A DNA stretch of 64,000 nucleotides, from assembly GCA_964531225.1 (NCBI GenBank), contig CAZHDB010000001.1:62001-126000 (forward strand). Reading direction: 5' to 3'. Each line of letters starts with the position of its first letter. Within the stretch, counting starts at the first letter, position 1. The position numbers and the translations under genes were made by a program. This document shows, in pieces, positions 43,063-53,194 of the stretch. Below the pieces are notes generated by a model that did no database searches, was not told the origin of the DNA, and saw only the letters and a program-made list of their open reading frames with translations. The stretch comes from CAZHDB01 sp964531225. Lineage in GTDB: Archaea > Thermoproteota > Thermoprotei_A > Sulfolobales > Desulfurococcaceae.

Positions 43063-43953
43063 ATGAAAGTAAGTGTTATCTTAGTGGTCCATAATAGATT
43101 TAAAGATGCTGATGAGACTTTAGAAAGTCTAGTAAATCAATCAAAGAAACCCTATGAAATTATAGTCATAGATGATTATTCGAGAACCAGATACATGCCT
43201 AAAATCAAGATTAGAAATCAGGATATAATGTTGAGACTCTATAGGAGCAAACATGAACTAGGTCTAGGCCTAGCTCGATCACTTGGTTCATATATGGCTT
43301 ATGGTGACATCGTAGCTTTCATAGATGATGATGCAATCGCAGATAAAGATTGGATCAAGGAGCTTATTAAATATCATTCTAAAGGATACGATATAGTGGG
43401 AGGTGCCGTTTATCCTAGGTATCTTTCTAAACCTCCTAATTGGTGGGATCTAGAACTATTTTCATACATAGTAAGTGCAGGGAATTATCTGCATTATCCA
43501 AAGAAGAAAATCATAGACTTGATCTATGGAACAAACTTTTCCGTTAAAAAAGAAGTATTTAATAAAATAGGGTATTTCCTACCAAATTTAGGCAGAGTAC
43601 AAGGTAAACTATTATCTGGCGAAGAATTTGAGTTCTTACTTAGAGCATTAAAACGTGGTTTTAAACTAGGCTTTAATCCAAGAGCTATTGTATATCATAA
43701 AGTATTTCCATACAGATTTACCCTGGAGTACATTAAAAAAAGATGTTGGAGTCAAGGAGCTAGTTATGCAAGAATATTACTTATTCATAAAGAATACAAA
43801 GAATATCTAAAAAGAGTCTTTGGATATCCATTGACTATGTTAGGAAGGGTCTTTACAGGTTTTAATACAGATTTCCAACGCTATTCAAGAAGGATACATT
43901 TATTGTGTGAATTGTATATGAAAACTGGTTTTATACTTTCGATCCCCAAATAA
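43063..43953 (+). CDS. Family GT2 glycosyltransferase
   Basis: A ~296-residue GT-A enzyme. 'VSVILVVHNRFKDADETLESL' (split: VSVILVVHNRFKDADE) begins the fold, 'EIIVIDDYSRT' near residue 36 gives the nucleotide-sugar aspartates, and 'VAFIDDDAIADKDW' near residue 88 is the DxD-type metal site; 'GEEFEFLLRALKRGF' near residue 190 is the acceptor region. It transfers an activated sugar to a lipid- or protein-linked chain. ATG 43063 follows GGAGAGAGAC; ATG 43045 is longer. Confidence 0.9.
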   Translation: MKVSVILVVHNRFKDADETLESLVNQSKKPYEIIVIDDYSRTRYMPKIKIRNQDIMLRLYRSKHELGLGLARSLGSYMAYGDIVAFIDDDAIADKDWIKELIKYHSKGYDIVGGAVYPRYLSKPPNWWDLELFSYIVSAGNYLHYPKKKIIDLIYGTNFSVKKEVFNKIGYFLPNLGRVQGKLLSGEEFEFLLRALKRGFKLGFNPRAIVYHKVFPYRFTLEYIKKRCWSQGASYARILLIHKEYKEYLKRVFGYPLTMLGRVFTGFNTDFQRYSRRIHLLCELYMKTGFILSIPK

Positions 43954-43958
43954 TTTGA

Positions 43959-45215
43959 TCAAATTATTTTCTGAATTATTTTGATAAATTTTTCCATTAT
44001 TCTATCCCAAGTTCTATACTTAAGAATATAGTTTCTAACGTGTGATGAGCCTATCGATCTTATTTGATCTCTATTTTGTATAATTTCTGTGGAGATGATC
44101 TTATGATCGTTACTTCTAATATATATTCCGAGATCATATTTTTCTATAACACTACCTATATAATTAATTTTAGGTCCATAGGCAATTACTGGCAAGCCTG
44201 ATGCTAGGTATTCATAGAACGTGATTCTATCCGATGATATAACCCATGGATTATTTATGGCTGGTCTAGGAATTAAACCAAAATCAGCTTTCCCGAGTTC
44301 TTCTATCAGTCTTTGTTTAGAAATATAGCCTGTAAAAACGATCTTATTTAACAAATCCAATTTTTTAGCTAATGAAACATATTCGCTTAGATATTTTCCT
44401 TTACCTATAACTACTAACTTGGAATCGGGCTCTTTTCTAGTAATCTCCTTCATGGCCTTTATAAAGATGTCAAGTCTATGATATTTCCAATTTAAATTGC
44501 CGACAAATACTATTCTTAGATCTCTTGAACGCTTTTTAGCCTTCATATCATATGCCTTTTCAAAATCAACAGGATCTACACCATTATAGATAACATGTAT
44601 GGTCTTATATGTATTACCCATTTTTCTACGGAGATAAAAAACAGAGTATTCTGTAGTTGTAGTAATGGCGTCGGCTTTATCTAAAAAGCTGTAAACATAT
44701 TTATTAAAATATATTTTATAAAATATGCCAACAGCAGGGTTTTCAGCAAACCTCCATTCATCAGTTAGATCGTGAAAATCTACCAATAATTTAGCTCTAA
44801 AATCTTTGGCCAGTTTTGCACCAATTTTTACACTCTCTCCAGGGGGTATAGTCGAAATAATAAGTCTTGGCTTTAATGATGTACTCTCAATATATTTTTT
44901 AATAAAATTATACGTCTTTGATAGATCTAGCATATCCTTAAATCTATGAAAATAATAGAGCTTTGAACTACGTGATAAACTCTTCCTTGGAGATAGTACT
45001 CTTTCACCATAGTCACCATAGTATGTCTCTATTTTATTCCTTGTTAAATCAATAACTAAAATACTAAAATCAAGGTTCTTCGATATCGCCTTAACCATAG
45101 CCTTAAGTCTAAAGCCAGCTGCATTTTCCGGTGGCGGATAATGCGCGGTGACAAAGATAATGCTGTCCGGGCTTTTACTCCCTAATTTTAGGACTGTACT
45201 GCTTTCCATATGCAT
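43959..45215 (-). CDS. Family GT4 glycosyltransferase
   Basis: A 418-residue GT-B glycosyltransferase. 'IFVTAHYPPPENAAGFR' begins the N-domain, 'LRIVFVGNLNWKYHRLDIFI' (split: IVFVGNLNWKYHRLD) marks the start of the C-domain near residue 238, and 'FYEYLASGLPVIAYG' near residue 330 is the nucleotide-diphosphosugar E-x7-E motif. It is probably retaining. ATG 45215 follows GGTGTCATA. It is convergent with the GT2 gene, which lies 5 bases away. Confidence 0.9.
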   Translation of the reverse strand: MHMESSTVLKLGSKSPDSIIFVTAHYPPPENAAGFRLKAMVKAISKNLDFSILVIDLTRNKIETYYGDYGERVLSPRKSLSRSSKLYYFHRFKDMLDLSKTYNFIKKYIESTSLKPRLIISTIPPGESVKIGAKLAKDFRAKLLVDFHDLTDEWRFAENPAVGIFYKIYFNKYVYSFLDKADAITTTTEYSVFYLRRKMGNTYKTIHVIYNGVDPVDFEKAYDMKAKKRSRDLRIVFVGNLNWKYHRLDIFIKAMKEITRKEPDSKLVVIGKGKYLSEYVSLAKKLDLLNKIVFTGYISKQRLIEELGKADFGLIPRPAINNPWVISSDRITFYEYLASGLPVIAYGPKINYIGSVIEKYDLGIYIRSNDHKIISTEIIQNRDQIRSIGSSHVRNYILKYRTWDRIMEKFIKIIQKII

Positions 45216-45272
45216 TATGACACCAGCTAATTATATAATGAATTGATACTGTCTACGATTGTCAATAAAAGA

Positions 45273-46670
45273 TTAATAATTGAACAAGGTATTTAGTTTT
45301 ATGCTTAATTCGGTCCTCTTATTTTGAACCTTGATACTATTAAGCATATTGACGAATTTCTTAACTGTGTCCTGTTTTTTCCTACTTAAGTCGATCTTTT
45401 CGGATGGATCATTTAATAGATCATATAATTCTAATTTATTGTAAGTCTCATTATATATAAACTTATAGTTTTTCCATATTATACCTCTTAATATCACGTA
45501 TTTATGCAGTGGATTCTTAAAAGCAGTCTCCATAAATATGTACTTTGGCTCAGCTAGTCTATGTCCCATTAAGTATTTAGGCTTCTTAATTCCTAGTGTA
45601 CTAAGTATATGTGGGACTAGATCTAGTAACTGTACCCTTTCATTAATATATCCCGCTCCATTACTGTCATGCATCATAAGAAAAACTCTTACAACTTCTT
45701 CGTATAATGAATATCCATGTGTATAATTCCCATGTTCTAAGTGTTCGTCTCCGTGATCACTGAATATTGCTATTATTGTATCATCTGGCATACCTGACTC
45801 TTCCAATATTTTAAATAACCCTCTAAGCTGATCATCCAAGTATCTTATGGAAGCATCATAGAAATCAATTGTTTTCTTTATAAGCTCTCTTTCATCAACC
45901 CATTTTATTTCTTTTATGCCAAGGATATATTTTAAGTAGAAATAATGGTTTATTACAGGCGATTCATAAATACCTAGTCTTTTGTTAAATAGTTTCAAAT
46001 ACTTATCTGGGGGAATATATGGTACATGTGTATCCATGTAATGTATCCATATCAATTTATTCTTCCATCTAAAGTTATCTGACAATAAGTATCTTCTAAT
46101 ATGACTATTTACTTCTTCAGCGCTTAAGTAAGGCCTACTTATTTCCACATATTTATGATATCTCACACGTAAGAACGCGTATAGAGAGAAATTTTTAATT
46201 TTAATTTTATTACTGAAATGTTTAATAATACTTCTAAGTTTACCAAATAATATTTTCTTCTTGTTTCGTTTGCCACATTTAATAGTAATTCCGGGGAGTA
46301 ATTCAATTGCTTTATTAAATCTTGCAGTTAATCCCAGTCTATATTTTGATAGAAATGGATTAGTATTGAAGGCTATAGTTTCATAGCCATATTTATTTAG
46401 AATTTCGGATAGTGTAATTCTATATTTTAGTAATCTTTTCCACAAATTAGAATTCTCCAGTTTAGAAGGTGCAAACATTAAAGGATATGTAGACGTAAAG
46501 CTTGATATAAAGCTAGAGGCTGTATGAGATCCGTTTGCATATGCATTTTTATAGACTTTAAACTTGTTAAATAAGCTCTTTAAGAATGGAGTGGTATCTC
46601 TGTAGTATCCGCATACACTAGTATGATCAGGCCTTAATGAATCAATGGTTATTATAACAACATTTCTCAA
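45273..46670 (-). CDS. Sulfatase-fold (alkaline phosphatase superfamily) enzyme A
   Basis: A ~465-residue protein. 'VIITIDSLRPDHTSV' near residue 4 gives the first metal Asp; 'NGSHTASSFISSF' near residue 46 is the nucleophile region; 'IAIFSDHGDEHLEHG' near residue 300 supplies D-H metal ligands and 'HGYSLYEE' another His. There is no C/S-x-P-x-R formylglycine motif, so it is probably a phosphoesterase or ester-transferase and not a classical sulfatase. No signal peptide is visible. TTG 46670 follows AGGTGATTCGC. It is a close paralogue of the interrupted gene at 48784-50190. Confidence 0.8.
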   Translation of the reverse strand: MRNVVIITIDSLRPDHTSVCGYYRDTTPFLKSLFNKFKVYKNAYANGSHTASSFISSFTSTYPLMFAPSKLENSNLWKRLLKYRITLSEILNKYGYETIAFNTNPFLSKYRLGLTARFNKAIELLPGITIKCGKRNKKKILFGKLRSIIKHFSNKIKIKNFSLYAFLRVRYHKYVEISRPYLSAEEVNSHIRRYLLSDNFRWKNKLIWIHYMDTHVPYIPPDKYLKLFNKRLGIYESPVINHYFYLKYILGIKEIKWVDERELIKKTIDFYDASIRYLDDQLRGLFKILEESGMPDDTIIAIFSDHGDEHLEHGNYTHGYSLYEEVVRVFLMMHDSNGAGYINERVQLLDLVPHILSTLGIKKPKYLMGHRLAEPKYIFMETAFKNPLHKYVILRGIIWKNYKFIYNETYNKLELYDLLNDPSEKIDLSRKKQDTVKKFVNMLNSIKVQNKRTELSIKLNTLFNY

Positions 46671-46894
46671 GCGAATCACCTATGTCCTAGTTTTGGATAT
46701 ACTATAGATGTTATTTTATAAGTATTCTATAACGATATACAAATTCGTGGACTAGGTACATAGCTGCATATATGATCACGATCTATGATTAGATATAAGA
46801 TATTTTAAGGTCCATAAACTTATTTATCCGCTTTTCTTTTAAGAATAATGAGTATTCATAGGATTTTGTAGTCCAATATAATGGTGTTGTTGAA

Positions 46895-48460
46895 ATGAGT
46901 GAAGAAATCTTTAGAAACGACAATGATGCCATTGAGTTGAATGAGGAAATTGCTAGCATTAGGGTTCGCTATTCTACTATTGTGAATTATTTGAGCCAAA
47001 TGTATCGTCTGATTATAGCCATAGGCTTTACAATAGTTGTGACGCGTAGACTTACTAGGGAAGAATATGGATTATTTACTACAATAAACAGTATAAACCT
47101 CATAATATTGAGTATTGCTTTTCTTTGGCAATTATGGGTAACAAGATATTATGCTAGAAGAAGATATGAGTATGTATCTACGGCTTTACTTTTAAATACA
47201 TTATTTGCACCAGTAGCTTTCCTTATTGTCATAACAATTGGATTTTATTACTCTAATCTACTTGGATATGACTGGTTTATATTCATAGTCGGTGCTTTAT
47301 GGGTTGTGATCGAGGTTTTCAATAGATTTTATCGATATATTGTAATGGGTTCCAAGCCATTCATCTTTGGAAAGACTGAAATAGTAAGACATAGTTTTAG
47401 AATATCTTTTGCTTATATATTCGTTGCTTTGCTAGCATATAGAGTTTTGGGAGCCATTCTATCTGTCATAATAGCTTCGTTAGCTGCATTTATTACATAT
47501 AGCTTCTTTATTGCAAGATATAAAATCCATATACCGCGATTAAAAATTGATAAGGAAAGAATAGTTACTTTAATTAAGAATTCATATATTCCTTTGCAGA
47601 TGAGTCTTTATAGAATGCTCTTACAATTTGAAAGACCGATACTCGTATTACTTACAGCATCGACTATAGCTGCTGCATATATGGGAGTTGCCTATATTCC
47701 CCGCAGTGTTATAATACAAAGTGGTAGAGCATTATCTTCAGGCCTTGTTTCTAAACTTCTCCGTAAACCCTCTAGGGAGGATATAGAAGATGTTCTGCGG
47801 ATAACATTTATTGTCAATATAGGTATACTTTTCCTCTTAATAACTCTTAGTATACCTTTACTAAGTCTATTTAGAATAGAATATATTGATGGAAGAATAC
47901 TCTTTATCTTATTTACATTTGAATCTATATTTCTAATACTTTCAAACATATTCGGTGATATAGCTATGGCGATGGAAAGAAAAGATCTATATGAAGCGGG
48001 CTTTGCACTTGCAGGGACACCATTGTTTAAAATACCGTTTTACCGCCTAGTGAGGGGTATATGTGCAATTGTAGCTGGTTCTATTGCATCAGCTCTAATG
48101 ATCTATTATCTTGGATTAACTGACCCGGTTATTATAAGCATGCCTTATCCTACTACATGGCTTATAACTGCTATACCATTATTCATATATACGTATAAAG
48201 AAGCACGGAGACAAATAGAGTTTAAAATACCCTACAGAGAGTTAATTGCAGCAATAATTGCTGGTTCAGTAGCCTCGTTCTTCCTATATTTAACTGGTTC
48301 AACAAACTATATTGTGAAGAGTTTCTGGCAGGACACTCCATATCTACTTACTTTACTAGCTATTACAGCTGTCATATACTTTGGAATAGTATTACTATTG
48401 TCTAAATGGTCAAGAGACTTTATTAAAAAATCAATTATGCACTATCTAGGAAAGGCCTAG
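46895..48460 (+). CDS. Wzx/MATE-type oligosaccharide flippase
   Basis: A 521-residue polytopic protein (roughly 12-14 helices) of the MVF/PST flippase class. 'IVNYLSQMYRLIIAIGFTIVVTRRLTREEYGLFTTINSI' (split: VVTRRLTREEYGLF) near residue 47 is the characteristic N-terminal 'R-x-L-x-x-x-E-Y-G' block. It would flip the lipid-linked glycan made by the neighbouring GTs to the outside. The ATG at 46895 follows GGTGTTG. Its upstream 215-base gap has no gene and is probably the promoter region. Confidence 0.9.
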   Translation: MSEEIFRNDNDAIELNEEIASIRVRYSTIVNYLSQMYRLIIAIGFTIVVTRRLTREEYGLFTTINSINLIILSIAFLWQLWVTRYYARRRYEYVSTALLLNTLFAPVAFLIVITIGFYYSNLLGYDWFIFIVGALWVVIEVFNRFYRYIVMGSKPFIFGKTEIVRHSFRISFAYIFVALLAYRVLGAILSVIIASLAAFITYSFFIARYKIHIPRLKIDKERIVTLIKNSYIPLQMSLYRMLLQFERPILVLLTASTIAAAYMGVAYIPRSVIIQSGRALSSGLVSKLLRKPSREDIEDVLRITFIVNIGILFLLITLSIPLLSLFRIEYIDGRILFILFTFESIFLILSNIFGDIAMAMERKDLYEAGFALAGTPLFKIPFYRLVRGICAIVAGSIASALMIYYLGLTDPVIISMPYPTTWLITAIPLFIYTYKEARRQIEFKIPYRELIAAIIAGSVASFFLYLTGSTNYIVKSFWQDTPYLLTLLAITAVIYFGIVLLLSKWSRDFIKKSIMHYLGKA

Positions 48461-48479
48461 AATAGCTATTCACCTTTAC

Positions 48480-48701
48480 TTACTCAATATATCCTAGGGC
48501 TCTAAGCCTCTCCTTAACCTTTTCTTCTTCCTCTTCTGTAAAAACACTTTCAGTTGTTGTTTCCGCTGATACAAGTTGCTCTAATACAAATAATATGAAT
48601 TCATTAATGTCATCAAAACCAGCTTCTTTAGCCTTTTCTATGATCTCACCATGTAATTTCTTGGGAACCTCTATAGTTAACTTTACTTTCTCCTCTGCCA
48701 C
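48480..48701 (-). CDS. Ribbon-helix-helix protein with LRALGYI tail
   Basis: A 73-residue protein. A CopG/RHH-like N-terminus ('KLTIEVPKKLHGEIIEKA') precedes an acidic linker and a C-terminal 'EEEEKVKERLRALGYIE' helix. The tail is nearly the same as in the protein at 54602-54829. It probably forms a dimeric DNA-binding protein, with the tail binding a partner. GTG 48701 follows GGTGAGCTGA. Confidence 0.75.
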   Translation of the reverse strand: MAEEKVKLTIEVPKKLHGEIIEKAKEAGFDDINEFILFVLEQLVSAETTTESVFTEEEEEKVKERLRALGYIE

Positions 48702-48783
48702 TCAGCTCACCATTTATACTATGAGCAATAAGATAAACTTAAACATTGTTATCTAAGATAAAAATACAGAATGCAAAACGCGA

Positions 48784-50190
48784 TTAGAAGATTGAGGTCA
48801 GTTTAAGCCTAATCTCATACCTCTTTATATTTTTATTTAATCGCATAAGTTCACTAACAAGTTTTGAGGAAACATCAGGTTTTTTCATATAAATATTGCA
48901 CCTTTCCTTAGGATCCTTCTCTAAATCATATAGTTCATATTGATTTTTTGTTTCATTCTGTATGAGCTTATAGTTTCCGTACAATATCCCTCTAATGATA
49001 TCTCCATAAGTTCTTCTTGTTGGCGGAATTATAGTTTCCATATAGATAATATTTCTATGCACAAGTTTATCTCCCATCATCTGAATAGGTTTCTTGATAC
49101 CTAATAGCCATAATATATATGGAGAAAAGTCAAGCAACTGTACTCTATCATCAATATATCCCGTTCTAATATCATCTTTTAATAGGAATGCTATTCTAAC
49201 TAGCTCCTCATACAGAGAATGTCCATGGCTAAAACCCCCATGTTCTAGGTGTTCGTCTCCGTGGTCGCTGAATATTGCTATTATTGTGTCATCGGGCATA
49301 CCAGATTCCTCAAAAACCCTAAATAACTCTCTAAGCTGATCATCAATGTATAAAATTAATGCATCATACGCATCAGTAATTATTTTAATTATTTCATCCT
49401 CGTCAATCCAATGTATATTCTTGCATGATCTAATATACTTTAAGTACAGGTAATGGTTAGCAATTAAAGCATCGTATGCACTTATATTTTTATTAAACAC
49501 ATTCAGATATTTTTGGTATGGATACTATGGTACATGTGTATCCATGTAATGTATCCATATCAATTTATTCTTCCAACTAAAATCATTACTCATAATGTAT
49601 TTTCTAACATAGTTATTAACTTCATCAGCTGTCATATATGGTCTATCAGCACCATACAGCCTATGATAGAATGAACGAATATATGCATAAAGGGTATAGT
49701 TCTTAAACTTAAGTCTGTTTAGAAATGATTTAAATGGTTTAGCTAGAGATTTAAATAAAGACAGGGAATTTTTATGAGTTGTCTTACTCGATATTGTTAT
49801 TCCAGGAAGTAATTCAAATGGTTTTGTAAATTTAGTTGACAACCCAAGCCTATATTTTGATAAGTAAGGATTTGTATTGAAGGCTGTAGTTTCATAGCCA
49901 TATTTATTGAGTATTTCGGGTAATGTGATACGATATTTTAAAACATATCTATGTCTGCCAGTATTTGGGTCTTTTGAGAGAAACATTATCGGATAAGTAG
50001 ATGTAAAACTAGCTATAAAACTGGTAATTGTATTTGGTCCATTAGAGTAAGCTCTTTTATAAATGCCAAACTTATTAACTAAAGATCTAAGGAATGGTGT
50101 TGTATCTCTATCATAGCCGTATAAGCTCATATGATCAGGTCTTAATGAGTCGATAGTTATGATTACAATGTTTCTCAGTAATTCAATCAC
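48784..50190 (-). pseudogene. Sulfatase-fold enzyme B, interrupted by one in-frame TAG
   Basis: The two halves (49525-50190 and 48784-49500) are in the same frame. Across the TAG at 49525-49527 the paralogue A reads 'THVPYIPPDKYLKLFNK' while this one reads 'THVP-stop-YPYQKYLNVFNK', so the TAG stands where A has Tyr, one substitution away from TAC/TAT. The other landmarks are intact: 'ITIDSLRPDHMSLYG' near the N-terminus, 'NGPNTITSF' and 'IAIFSDHGDEHLEHGG'. Without the stop it would be ~468 residues, the same as paralogue A. It could be a fresh pseudogene, a read-through codon or a sequencing error. Confidence 0.8.
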
Positions 50191-50225
50191 CTAGCTAATA
50201 CTATTCAGTTTTAACACGAGATGTA

Positions 50226-51587
50226 TCATTTATATCGATTTCTAAAAATTAATTGTTGAGATAATCCTATTCTTTTCCTGATCCTCTTTAAAGCTTTTCT
50301 GACAGTTGCTTCATTGCAGTAAGGAAATAACATTTCTATAGAACCATTGTTTACATTATAGACGATCTTACAATTATTAAAGCAAACGGCTATTCTATGC
50401 TTTTTCATAGACATATATGCTTTCTTAAGCTTATCCTCATTTACATTTTTAAGAATGTTCTTTATTTCTTGGGTAACGTAGTTCATTCCAAATACCTCGG
50501 CCATAGGAAGATCGTCTTTGAGAAGTGTGATGTCAACTATTTTATTTTCTACATAGTTTTTGATAAATCTTTTAATTTTAGCTAATGAAAGAAGTGCCTC
50601 ATGATTGTAAGGTTCTCTAATTTTTGCATTGTTAGGAGGCTTTATATATAATGGTACTTTGATTAGCTCATCATATAAGAACATTCCATGTCCAAGCCTA
50701 TCATGTTCTCCTAGTAATTGTCCATGGTCGCTCGTAATAATTATAAGTGAATTATTGAACACCTCTAAATCTTTAAGAATATCTAAAGACTCATTTACCT
50801 TTGTTAATAAATACCTTACTTCATCTTCATATTTTTTCTTCCAAAAACGGTAGTAATCATCATGCTTTCTTCCTAGTACAACATTTTCTAGAACCTGTTT
50901 TGTAAATGAATTATCTTTAGTATATGGTTCATGTGCTTCCATGTAGTTAATAAATAAAAAGAATTTTTTACCAAAATTTATCCTCTTAAGTAAATCATTA
51001 ATTTTTGAGGCACCTTTGTCCAGAGGCCATTTCCTCCTCTTCATATCTATATCTTTTATGATGGGAAGGTTTATGGTTTTTCTATAAATATAATTAATGA
51101 TTATTTTGGACAGTAATCCCAATTTATGTCTTTTTATTAAATTGGCCATTCTTTTCATTCTTGATAGTCCGCGAAGATGAGATATAATGTACTTTTCATT
51201 TTCTGATAATTCAATTATAGGTCTATTTATATTGGTTGTATCATAGAAGGCATCGATAGATCTATACCCAAACGAGGGACTTATGTATGGATTTGATGAT
51301 AGAAATATGGTCCTATAACCTTTCTTAACTAAGTAATCATGTAACATAAACTTTGTCAATCTACGGGGAATTACAAAGTCAGCAAGACTATCGTTTTTTG
51401 GGTAGACACCATGAAAGCTTGGATAAAGACCACTGAATATAGATACGTGGGCGGGCACGGTCCAAGGAGACGTTGTTAGTGCTATATGTTCTATAAAGCC
51501 TAATTTTTTAAGCCATGGGCTAAAGTATCTTCTGGCAAAGTCGAGCCTGAGGGTGTCTAGTACTATTAATATAATTCCATCACTCAT
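50226..51587 (-). CDS. Sulfatase-fold enzyme C
   Basis: A 453-residue alkaline-phosphatase-superfamily protein. 'ILIVLDTLRLDFARRYF' near residue 6 gives the first metal residue; 'TTSPWTVPAHVSIFSGLYPSFHG' (split: SPWTVPAHVSIFSG) near residue 42 has Thr where sulfatases have Cys or Ser of the formylglycine motif; 'IIITSDHGQLLGEHDRLGHG' (split: ITSDHGQLLGEHDRLGHG) near residue 280 adds metal ligands. I read this as a Thr-nucleophile phosphodiesterase-like enzyme. It follows enzyme B on the same strand, 35 bases away. Confidence 0.8.
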   Translation of the reverse strand: MSDGIILIVLDTLRLDFARRYFSPWLKKLGFIEHIALTTSPWTVPAHVSIFSGLYPSFHGVYPKNDSLADFVIPRRLTKFMLHDYLVKKGYRTIFLSSNPYISPSFGYRSIDAFYDTTNINRPIIELSENEKYIISHLRGLSRMKRMANLIKRHKLGLLSKIIINYIYRKTINLPIIKDIDMKRRKWPLDKGASKINDLLKRINFGKKFFLFINYMEAHEPYTKDNSFTKQVLENVVLGRKHDDYYRFWKKKYEDEVRYLLTKVNESLDILKDLEVFNNSLIIITSDHGQLLGEHDRLGHGMFLYDELIKVPLYIKPPNNAKIREPYNHEALLSLAKIKRFIKNYVENKIVDITLLKDDLPMAEVFGMNYVTQEIKNILKNVNEDKLKKAYMSMKKHRIAVCFNNCKIVYNVNNGSIEMLFPYCNEATVRKALKRIRKRIGLSQQLIFRNRYK

Positions 51588-51724
51588 GTCTTTGTATACC
51601 TACTACTGGCTAAATTGTTTTATATTAAATAAAATTATTGCTAAAAGATCTAATCAAGGCTCTCAATATTTTTATCTCAATAGAAACATAAAACTATTAG
51701 TTAACACACTATTAGGTGAAAATA

Positions 51725-53194
51725 GTGAAGTATAGAAAAGATAAAGTCGCCATAATAGGGCTTGATGGAGCATCTTATTCTTTTATAGATATTCTTATTA
51801 AAAGATCTATTGCGACAAGTATGAAGGCTTTACTAAATAAAGGCAACACGATTATAAAGATATTAAAATCAATTTTACCTCCTTACACTCCTCCGGCCTG
51901 GACATCTATTGCTTCCGGTGTTAATCCTGGCAAGCATGGTGTATATGATTTCCATATTGTAGAGAAAAGTGATAAAGGATTTATTACAAGGATAGCGACA
52001 ACATTTGATGTAAGATATCCCAGGCTCCATAACATGTTGTCAATGCATAAGCTAAGAAGCATAATATATAATTTACCCTTAACGTATCCACCTTGGTACT
52101 TAAATGATAGATATAGTATCATAATAAATGACTGGATGACTCCTGAAATAAGAATGCATCCTCGGGTACTAGAGAGAAAATATATTGATTACTTTAACAA
52201 GGGGTTGAAGGCACTCGATCTAAAGGGAAGTAAAGAAGAATCCTTCGAATATATGCTTGAAAGATTGGAATGCAGTACAACTGGCCTATTGGAGTTAATG
52301 GAGAAATATGATTGGAATTTATTATTTACTGTATTTTCCGAAGTAGATTGGTCACTTCATGGTAACATACATATTATAAATGGGGACTTCATAGGCAGAT
52401 CTAGAGAAGTGTTTAAGAAGATTGATTGGTTTATAGGAAAGGTTATGGAATTTACCGACAACATAATAATTGTAAGCGATCATGGGTTCACATTATGTGA
52501 TTACATCATAAATATTCCATTTATTCTTAAAAACCATGGCCTTATAATGGAGAAATTATTTACTGAAACATTATCTCTAAATATATTAGGAAAAAAGATC
52601 GATATTCCATCGAGTTTAATAAGATTTACGAGGAAACATAAGAGAATAAAAACATTTGCTAGAAAACTTCTCTTTAAACTAGGTGGAAAGGCAGGTAAAG
52701 AAAGAAGAAGAGAAATACCATATAAGATAACTAAAGCATTAGTTCCGGATGCTGGTATCATATATGTAGCGCCAGGATATAAAGAAAAAATCAAGGAACT
52801 TATCTCAAGAGATCCATATATTCTTCGTGTTTATGAGCCTAGCGAAATATATAATGGCCCCTACATAGACCACGCGCCAGATCTTATTCTTGAGCCTAAA
52901 CTTGATTATTGCCTTGGCATTTCTACTCGATGCTATAAAGTAGAAAAAGTCACTTCACATCATAGAGACGGCGTATTTATAGGACATTTTGCGGATGAAG
53001 AACTTCTAATGGTTCTGGGGAAAATGAATATGCTTAAACTATGGGATATCGTTCCAATTGTACTTAAGATCCTCGGACTCCCGTTACCAAATGATACGGA
53101 TAGTCAATTACTTAAATTATTGAGTACAAAGACAATGAATTATAGCGGTAGGTATAGGTTAATTAAAAGAATCCAGAGTATTAAAAGTGTATAG
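51725..53194 (+). CDS. Type I phosphodiesterase/nucleotide pyrophosphatase D
   Basis: A ~489-residue enzyme. 'KVAIIGLDGASYSFID' opens with the first metal Asp; 'PPYTPPAWTSIASGVNPGKHGVYDF' (split: TPPAWTSIASGVNPGKHG) near residue 56 has the catalytic Thr; 'IIVSDHGFT' near residue 252 and 'SHHRDGVFIG' near residue 418 complete the metal site. This is the NPP/type I PDE class acting on phosphodiester or nucleotide-linked substrates. GTG 51725 follows GGTGAAAATA; GTG 51716 is earlier. It converges with sat, whose stop follows one base after. Confidence 0.85.
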   Translation: MKYRKDKVAIIGLDGASYSFIDILIKRSIATSMKALLNKGNTIIKILKSILPPYTPPAWTSIASGVNPGKHGVYDFHIVEKSDKGFITRIATTFDVRYPRLHNMLSMHKLRSIIYNLPLTYPPWYLNDRYSIIINDWMTPEIRMHPRVLERKYIDYFNKGLKALDLKGSKEESFEYMLERLECSTTGLLELMEKYDWNLLFTVFSEVDWSLHGNIHIINGDFIGRSREVFKKIDWFIGKVMEFTDNIIIVSDHGFTLCDYIINIPFILKNHGLIMEKLFTETLSLNILGKKIDIPSSLIRFTRKHKRIKTFARKLLFKLGGKAGKERRREIPYKITKALVPDAGIIYVAPGYKEKIKELISRDPYILRVYEPSEIYNGPYIDHAPDLILEPKLDYCLGISTRCYKVEKVTSHHRDGVFIGHFADEELLMVLGKMNMLKLWDIVPIVLKILGLPLPNDTDSQLLKLLSTKTMNYSGRYRLIKRIQSIKSV

